64,000 bases of DNA from positions 1 through 64,000 of the forward strand of contig JAENWT010000015.1 of NCBI GenBank assembly GCA_016650125.1, given 5' to 3'. This DNA comes from Thermoleophilia bacterium (lineage in GTDB: Bacteria; Actinomycetota; Thermoleophilia; Solirubrobacterales; 70-9). Both the position numbers and the translations under genes were made by a program. This document shows positions 56,161 through 64,000 of the stretch, piece by piece (positions within the stretch are counted from its first letter, which is position 1; every line of letters starts with the position of its first letter). The notes below the pieces were generated by a model. The model was not told the DNA's origin and made no database searches. It saw only the letters and a program-made list of their open reading frames with translations.

Positions 56161-57828
56161 TTGCTCAGGCGCAGGACTCCGAAGAAGAACAAGAACGCAC
56201 CGGTAACTCCGGAAACGATCGACCCCTCGTCGATTCCCGACGCGAGATCACCCCTGCCCAAGGAGCCGATCAGCGGGAAGGTCCGGAACCTGGTGCCGAA
56301 CCTGCCCCGGCCCTCGGATTCTCCTTCCGGGAGGAAGATTGCCGAAGGCGAAGATGTGCCGATCGAGCCGGAACCGACGGTACCACTCGAAATCCCGATG
56401 CCCGTGGCCGCCCCGGGGGATATTGAGACTCCCGAAGAGATCGAGGCCTCCGAAGCAGAATCTCCGGAGATAACTGCAGAACCGGACCCCCCGGAACCGG
56501 TCGAGCCCCCTGAACCCGAGGCCGAAGCGCCGATCGCGCCCGAGACCGCGACCCAGTCCGAGACCGAGGCCCCCGGTGGCATCCAGTGGGCGAGCGAACC
56601 GTCCCCGGAAGCCGGAACACCCGAGCCTCCGCCGGCCCTGGAGCCGCCCGAAATTCCCGAATCTCAGATCCCGGACCCCCCGGCCGTCGCGGAAGCGACC
56701 GAGGCCGTGCCCGCACCCCGGCCGCCGGCTTCATTCGCGGTGTCGCCGCCCCCGGACCCACCGGTGCCTCCTGTGGTTCCGGCCGGCATCGCCGCGATCT
56801 CGACGCCGCTCGAGCCGGCCACGCCCGCCGCTCCGCCCCCATCGGCGATTCAGCTCCAGGCCGAGACCCGGGCCGCCACCCTGGTCGGAGGCATCGACCT
56901 CGGCGGCACCAAGATCGCCGCCGCGATCATCAGTCCGAACCACGAAATCCTCGCTTATCGCCGTCGGCCGACCCCGGCCACGGGTGGTCCGAGCGACGTA
57001 ATCAGAGCGATGGCAGTGACCCTCCAGGAGGCCGCGCAGGACGCCGGAGTCGAGGCCCACCTCCTGCGGGCGGTCGGAGTCGGTTCACCGGGTTCAGTCG
57101 ACACGGCGACCGGTTCGGTCTCCGGCGCCGGCAACCTGCCCGGCTGGTCCGGCAGCTTCCCGATGGCCAGCGCACTGCGCGAAGCGATCGGCACCAAGGT
57201 CGTCGTCGGCAACGACGTGCAGGTCGGCACCAACGCGGAGTACCTGCTCGGCGCCGGAGCCGGCTACCGGAGCATCCTCGGTGTCTTCTGGGGCACCGGC
57301 GTCGGCGGCGGCATCGTGCTCAACGGCAAGCCGTGGCGCGGCCGCGGACGCGCCGGCGAAATCGGTCACACCCTGGTCCGCCGGGGTGGCGCGCCGAACA
57401 GCAATGGACTCAACGGCACGGTCGAGGCCTACGCCGGCCGCAAGGCGATGCAGGCCAAGGCCGAGCGTGAGATGAAAAAGGGCCGCGAGTCGGATCTCTT
57501 CAAGATCATGGAGAGGCACAGCAAGCCGAATCTGACCAGCGCGATCTGGTCACACGCCCGCGACCACGGCGACGAACTGGCGGTCGAGCTGCTCGACCGC
57601 GCGGTGAAGTCCCTTTCCGCAGGCATTGCTTCCGCCGTCAACCTGCTCGACGTCGAAGCGGTCGTGATCGGTGGCGGGATGGGCGTCCGGTTCGCCGATT
57701 CGCTGGTCCCGGAGATCATCGACGGCATGCCCGAGTACCTGCTGAACAAGGACAACCCGCCGGCGGTCAAGGTCGCCGGACTCGGGGACGAAGGCGGCGT
57801 AATCGGCGCTTCGCTGCTCGTTTCGTGA
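56161..57828 (+). CDS. ROK-family sugar kinase-like protein with long disordered N-terminus
   Basis: 555 aa from TTG 56161 (GGGAGA upstream). Residues 1-240 are Pro/Glu-rich and apparently disordered. The ROK domain starts at LVGGIDLGGTKIAAAI (241) with VVVGNDVQVGTNAEY carrying the catalytic Asp, and GVGGGIVLNGK. In the zinc site (about residues 403-420, HTLVRRGGAPNSNGLNG) the usual CxCGxxGC cysteines are all absent. It may be a zinc-free kinase or a non-catalytic sugar sensor. The extension suggests membrane- or wall-associated tethering. Confidence 0.75.
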   Translation: MLRRRTPKKNKNAPVTPETIDPSSIPDARSPLPKEPISGKVRNLVPNLPRPSDSPSGRKIAEGEDVPIEPEPTVPLEIPMPVAAPGDIETPEEIEASEAESPEITAEPDPPEPVEPPEPEAEAPIAPETATQSETEAPGGIQWASEPSPEAGTPEPPPALEPPEIPESQIPDPPAVAEATEAVPAPRPPASFAVSPPPDPPVPPVVPAGIAAISTPLEPATPAAPPPSAIQLQAETRAATLVGGIDLGGTKIAAAIISPNHEILAYRRRPTPATGGPSDVIRAMAVTLQEAAQDAGVEAHLLRAVGVGSPGSVDTATGSVSGAGNLPGWSGSFPMASALREAIGTKVVVGNDVQVGTNAEYLLGAGAGYRSILGVFWGTGVGGGIVLNGKPWRGRGRAGEIGHTLVRRGGAPNSNGLNGTVEAYAGRKAMQAKAEREMKKGRESDLFKIMERHSKPNLTSAIWSHARDHGDELAVELLDRAVKSLSAGIASAVNLLDVEAVVIGGGMGVRFADSLVPEIIDGMPEYLLNKDNPPAVKVAGLGDEGGVIGASLLVS

Positions 57829-58120
57829 CCCGGGCCTCCGGTTCGGTCGTTGAGCCGGCTGGTGCCTGAGTGGGCGAGAGGTGACCGGGATAAGCGCCGT
57901 AAGATGGCGGCGATTCAGGTCACTTCGATCCCAGCGAGCTTTCTGGTGCTCGGCCTTTTCAAAGTACGTAAGCGGGTGGTGCTCAGGGACGTCCTAGGTG
58001 CCGCTGGCGAGGAGTAAAGCCCGGAATGCGTCCGCGATAGTACTCAGTACGTGAGCTGACCATTCCGGGCGTCGACGAAGTCCAGCGGTGCATAGGTCGT
58101 TCTTGAGTTCCGCCCGCCCC
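57829..58120. other. 292-bp convergent intergenic region with stem-loop
   Basis: It lies between the ROK gene (plus) and the quinone reductase (minus). The ROK frame stays open past its TGA for another 62 codons to TAA at 58015-58017, including ATG 57904 (37 aa, MAAIQVTSIPASFLVLGLF...); in GC-rich DNA this can be chance. GCCCGGAATG (58019-58028) pairs with CATTCCGGGC (58061-58070), a perfect 10-bp stem, likely a terminator region for the plus strand. Confidence 0.4.
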
Positions 58121-59056
58121 TCACGGCTTGAGGGCCAGTTTGTGCCCTGGGCTCGCTTTCTGGCGCTCCCAGGCGTCAGAGACTTCGGCAAGCGGGATAA
58201 CTTCGACTTCTATCGCCAGGTCACCGGCGATCGAGTGGCGGCACATCTCGAGGAACGCCGCTTCCTGATCTTCACGCGGCGCCCAGAAATTACGATGGCC
58301 GCGAATCTCGATCATGCCGCCGCGCAGGCGCCCCGCCAGCAGGTCCGCGTGGGTATCAGCCGAATTACCGACCTGAATCAAACGGCCCTTCATCTTCATC
58401 GCGTCGATGGCCGCGGCCGCAGGTGCACCCCAGAGGTTGTCGAGGACAAGGTCGGCCCCTCCCCCGGTCGCTTCCTTCAGGTCTTCGCCGAGGGAATCTG
58501 ATTCCGTACTCACCACTGCGTCGGCGCCGAGTTCTTTCACCTTCGCCATACCGGATTCGCTGCGGGCCGCTCCGACCACTCGGCCGGCACCGAGCAACCG
58601 TGCGGCCTGGATCGCGATCTGACCGACGGAGCCACTGGCACCGTTGATCAGAACGGTCTCGCCCGCCTGGAGTCCGCCGCGCCAGTCGAGGGCGAGCCAG
58701 GCGGCCATCCCGGCGATACCGAAGGCGATCGCCTGCTCGGAGGCAATGTCTTCCGGCAATTCAATTCCGCTTCCCTTGCTGATCGCCGTCTCCGGAGCGA
58801 ACGTACCCCAGGGGAACCTGGCTCCGTCGACCCAGACCCGGCGGCCGTCGGCGCCGGCGCCGATCGCTTCCATCCCGGCCACATAAGGAAGCGGAGGTGC
58901 GCCGGAGTCGAACTTCCCCGAAGCGATCGCGATGTCGACCGGATTCAGGCCAGCCAGCTCGACCTCGATCAGCTCGGTGTCATCAGCCGCCTTGGGCGGG
59001 TCGAACTCCCTGAACTCCGGGGCATCGCCGTGATTTGTGACGACCGCGGCCTTCAT
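58121..59056 (-). CDS. Zinc-independent quinone/alcohol oxidoreductase (MDR family)
   Basis: 311 aa. The GroES-like N-domain (LAGLNPVDIAIASG) lacks the catalytic zinc Cys ligands, and the Rossmann domain has INGASGSVGQIAIQAARLL and GADLVLDNLWG. This is the quinone oxidoreductase branch of the medium-chain family, which reduces quinones or enones with NADPH. It starts 2 nt after uvrA's stop and is probably cotranscribed, but shares no obvious function with it. Confidence 0.85.
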   Translation of the reverse strand: MKAAVVTNHGDAPEFREFDPPKAADDTELIEVELAGLNPVDIAIASGKFDSGAPPLPYVAGMEAIGAGADGRRVWVDGARFPWGTFAPETAISKGSGIELPEDIASEQAIAFGIAGMAAWLALDWRGGLQAGETVLINGASGSVGQIAIQAARLLGAGRVVGAARSESGMAKVKELGADAVVSTESDSLGEDLKEATGGGADLVLDNLWGAPAAAAIDAMKMKGRLIQVGNSADTHADLLAGRLRGGMIEIRGHRNFWAPREDQEAAFLEMCRHSIAGDLAIEVEVIPLAEVSDAWERQKASPGHKLALKP

Positions 59057-59058
59057 AT

Positions 59059-61899
<2,841 letters not shown>

Positions 61900-61918
61900 T
61901 CCCTATAACACTACAGAA

Positions 61919-61934
61919 GCGAACACACGTTCGA
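61919..61934 (-). promoter_or_regulatory. LexA (SOS) box of uvrA
   Basis: CGAAC-ACAC-GTTCG with flanking G and A matches the actinobacterial SOS consensus TCGAAC-N4-GTTCGA at all but one base. It sits 20-35 bp upstream of the uvrA start, over the expected promoter. Confidence 0.85.
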
Positions 61935-61950
61935 AACGGCAGTTACAAGG

Positions 61951-62008
61951 GATCCAAGTCGCTTCGCTCAGTAGAACGAACTAATGGTTTCGCTGTGCGA
62001 CTTGGATC
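61951..62008 (-). terminator. Long-loop inverted repeat downstream of the DivIVA-like gene
   Basis: GATCCAAGTCGC (61951-61962) and GCGACTTGGATC (61997-62008) are perfect 12-bp arms with a 34-nt loop that has its own small stem. It lies 6 nt past the stop at 62014 on the minus strand, before the uvrA promoter. It probably separates the two transcripts; there is no U-tract. Confidence 0.5.
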
Positions 62009-62013
62009 GCGAT

Positions 62014-62436
62014 TTACCCGACCTTTGCGATGACGTCGTCCAGTAATGCGTCGGTGTCTGGCAATTGGTAGGTCTCGAGGCGCTGGCGGATCGACTCGCG
62101 GTCTTCTCCGTCCATTGCCATCTTGGTCGCGATCAAGCGAGCGGAAACCTCATTTTTGTCGGTTGTTTCTTCGACGATCTTGTGTTCGGCCGTCTCGTCC
62201 GGACGCGCCGGCACCATGGCCGCGGCCCTCTTCGAGATCACTTCGACTTCAGCCTGCCCCGAGTTGGCGGCCGCCTGGCGCCGGAGGGCGTCGCGTTCGA
62301 CTTCGAAACCCGCGATCTGGACCTCGAGCGCATTCAACGCGGCCGCAACGGCCGCGAGGTGCGCATCCACCGACGCGCGGTCGTAGCCGTCGTCGGCGGT
62401 CGGAAAATCCTGTCTGACTACTTGATCGTGATTCAC
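62014..62436 (-). CDS. DivIVA-domain-like coiled-coil protein
   Basis: 140 aa. The N-terminus DFPTADDGYDRASVDAHLAAV resembles the DivIVA/GpsB membrane-targeting segment (F...GYD...VD.FL), followed by a helical region. DivIVA-type proteins mark curved membranes and organise polar growth or septation. It lacks the long coil of Wag31, so it is a short relative. The start is GTG 62436 with TAGGCT exactly 6 nt upstream. Moderate confidence in the family. Confidence 0.6.
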   Translation of the reverse strand: MNHDQVVRQDFPTADDGYDRASVDAHLAAVAAALNALEVQIAGFEVERDALRRQAAANSGQAEVEVISKRAAAMVPARPDETAEHKIVEETTDKNEVSARLIATKMAMDGEDRESIRQRLETYQLPDTDALLDDVIAKVG

Positions 62437-62479
62437 CCGGTCAGCCTACCTGAGCCTGACCGGGCCCTCGCACTGCCGG

Positions 62480-64000
62480 TCAGCCGCCGTTCGAGGCCTT
62501 GGCGTAGATCCGATTCGGCTCGGCCCGCAGGGCGGTCGGTGCCGGCAGGGGCGTTCCCTTGGCTGTCGCGCCTTCAAGCACCGGCAGGACCAGCTGTGAG
62601 GCCAGCTTGCCACCGATCGAAATGGTGTTCTTCGTCTTGCCCTTGTCGAGCGTGGCGAATTCCCAGGCCGAGCGGTCGCCACCGACGGCCGACACGGTCA
62701 CCCTGATCTTCGAGCCCGCGCGGAAGGCGTGGGTCACCGGGTAGATCGGGATCCTGACCTTCGTGAATCCCTTCTTCGGGATCGGGCTGGCGTCCCGCTT
62801 GAGGTGGGTCGGGAACGGATCGATCGCGGTCGACCGCTTTGGGTCGAGCTTGCGGTGTGAGGCCCGCAACCAGCCGCTCTGGACATACGTCTCGTTGCCG
62901 TCAGGCCTGACCTCGGAGATGGTCGCCTGGAGGTCCGTGTCCCGCTTGCTCGACTTGAGGTACAGATCGAGGCTCGAGGGGCCGGCGATGACCAGGTCCT
63001 TCGCCATCTTGCCGCTGGTGAAGCCGACACCCTTGCCGTCGGCGATCGGGGCCCAGTCGAGGTCCGGCTGCGGGTCCGAAACGCTGCCTTCCATCAGATT
63101 CCTGATCGGACGGGCATCTGGATCGGCGACGTAGCTGACGGTGCTCGGGTTGCCGGGCTTCTTGCCGCCGAGCTTGCCGCTCTTGCCGAGGGCGTAGGCC
63201 TTCGGCTTGACGTTCTTCGGAGGCCAGGCCGAAGACTTCATTTCCCAAGTGGCTCCCTGGGCACCGATTTCCGGCGGACCGGCGCCATTGTCCATCAGGA
63301 GCCGGAATCGCGGATAGTCCTTCTTGAAGGCCGCCTTCGCCGCGGACACGTTGGTCATGTCGGCGTATCGCGACTGCTCGACCGGCGCGGACGGGCCGGC
63401 CAGCTGACTGTAGATCACACCCGAGACGATCGGCGGGACCACCGGAATCCGGTTGGCTACGAAGAGATTGATGAACTCGACCCACGGGGTCAGCTGCTTC
63501 GGTCCGAGTGAGTCGGTGTGCACGCCGTTCTGCATGATCACCCAGACGTTCTTGTTGCCGTCAAGGTTGGGCAGGCTCTCCGGGAAGTGTCCACCGGTCT
63601 GCTCGTCCTGGTACTGGCCGGTGAGGAAAACCGGCACAGTGATGTGCTTCATCCAGGCCCCCGGAGCCCGCTCGCGGAAAATCTTCGGGGTGCGATGCGG
63701 GTTCTTCTGGACTTCGCCCAGGGCATCGAGCGACTGGAGCCGCAGCGTCTGGTTGTCGATGCAGTGCTGATCGGGAACATTCGGTGGCGAAGTATCAGGA
63801 TCGCCGTTGGTGGTGAGTTCTTTGGCCCACGGCTGGCCGCCTTCGGGTGCCGGCTGCGAATCCTCGACCCGCTCGGTGATCCAGGAAAGAGCGAAACCCG
63901 AATTGAAGATTCCGCCCGGGTAGCCGGTGGCGGTGTAGATGTCGTCGGTGATCGACATCGGTGCGATCGCCGCCAGGTGGGGCGGCTGTGTGCCCGCGGC
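62480..64000 (-). CDS. CocE/NonD-type S15 hydrolase, C-terminal part (5' end beyond window)
   Basis: At least 507 residues are visible and the frame is still open at the right edge, where it reads AGTQPPHLAAIAP, the usual region before helix elements in CocE enzymes. The end of the alpha/beta-hydrolase (HITVPVFLTGQYQDEQTGGHF, NGVHTD) and the C-terminal jelly-roll (GPSSLDLYLKSSKRDTDLQATISEVRPDG) are visible. The nucleophile Ser lies outside the window; NGVHTD may supply the catalytic His. Members cleave acyl esters such as cocaine or Xaa-Pro peptides; the substrate is unknown. Confidence 0.8.
   Translation of the reverse strand, partial: AAGTQPPHLAAIAPMSITDDIYTATGYPGGIFNSGFALSWITERVEDSQPAPEGGQPWAKELTTNGDPDTSPPNVPDQHCIDNQTLRLQSLDALGEVQKNPHRTPKIFRERAPGAWMKHITVPVFLTGQYQDEQTGGHFPESLPNLDGNKNVWVIMQNGVHTDSLGPKQLTPWVEFINLFVANRIPVVPPIVSGVIYSQLAGPSAPVEQSRYADMTNVSAAKAAFKKDYPRFRLLMDNGAGPPEIGAQGATWEMKSSAWPPKNVKPKAYALGKSGKLGGKKPGNPSTVSYVADPDARPIRNLMEGSVSDPQPDLDWAPIADGKGVGFTSGKMAKDLVIAGPSSLDLYLKSSKRDTDLQATISEVRPDGNETYVQSGWLRASHRKLDPKRSTAIDPFPTHLKRDASPIPKKGFTKVRIPIYPVTHAFRAGSKIRVTVSAVGGDRSAWEFATLDKGKTKNTISIGGKLASQLVLPVLEGATAKGTPLPAPTALRAEPNRIYAKASNGG

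Noticed and set aside
57829-58017. Pseudoknotted structured RNA between 57880 and 57935
   Set aside because: GTGACC/GGTCAC and GGGAT/ATCCC can pair in a crossing manner, but short helices of this kind are common in GC-rich DNA and no known RNA family matches.

Overview
The window is GC-rich with dense, ATGA-coupled coding. Its families are typical of Actinomycetota: a SigB/SigF-type sigma factor, Rex, dodecin, DUF6328, a K+-independent H+-pyrophosphatase, and many lipoproteins with short disordered tails. The gene content best suggests a Thermoleophilia (Solirubrobacterales-like) chromosome. That placement is an inference from family content; there is no rRNA gene here to confirm it. One tRNA (Gln, anticodon CUG) is present. 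I found no CRISPR array, prophage or intact insertion sequence.

Layout. 1-4.97 kb: the end of a HIRAN-like gene, two small membrane proteins, a TDT-family transporter, nitronate monooxygenase, a nitrilase-fold amidase and a flavin reductase. 5-11.4 kb: a small DNA-binding-like gene with its own terminator, a 57-nt palindrome, a PhoD-like phosphatase, a lipoprotein, a methyltransferase, a P450 and dodecin. 11.5-15.9 kb: wecB with a processive GT2, then VOC dioxygenase-like genes with a clear promoter and MarR-type operator. 16-23.8 kb: sigma factor, ATP-dependent DNA ligase, stress-type membrane proteins, alkylsulfatase-like MBL enzyme, RlmA-like methyltransferase and split USP genes. 23.8-28.2 kb: a heterodimeric ABC exporter, a lipoprotein and tRNA-Gln. 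28.2-33.3 kb: an operon of two APC permeases with USP tails, a small membrane protein and two TrkA/RCK-type proteins.

33.4-43.4 kb is the most interesting region. It is a tightly coupled minus-strand operon encoding an NfrB-like GT2 with a complete MshEN (c-di-GMP-binding) motif pair, a GT-C-like membrane protein, two lipoproteins (one PstS-like with a charged helical insertion), a secreted protein, and two paralogous coiled-coil proteins, one at each end. A sigma70-type promoter is visible. Immediately upstream lies a decayed PAS...EAL gene. I read this as a c-di-GMP-gated exopolysaccharide system that has lost its local phosphodiesterase. 44-64 kb holds the H+-pyrophosphatase, a tandem hairpin repeat, GCS2-rex-glutaredoxin-tsaD-rimI-tsaB, tsaE-UDG, DUF2520-panC-panB, an acetyltransferase, an unusual ROK protein, a quinone reductase, uvrA with a LexA box, a DivIVA-like protein and a partial CocE-type hydrolase.

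A recurring signal across the window is TAnnnT exactly 6 nt upstream of an ATG or GTG. It occurs at twelve gene starts that mostly lack a Shine-Dalgarno sequence, often in divergent pairs, and it is the expected signature of leaderless mRNAs.
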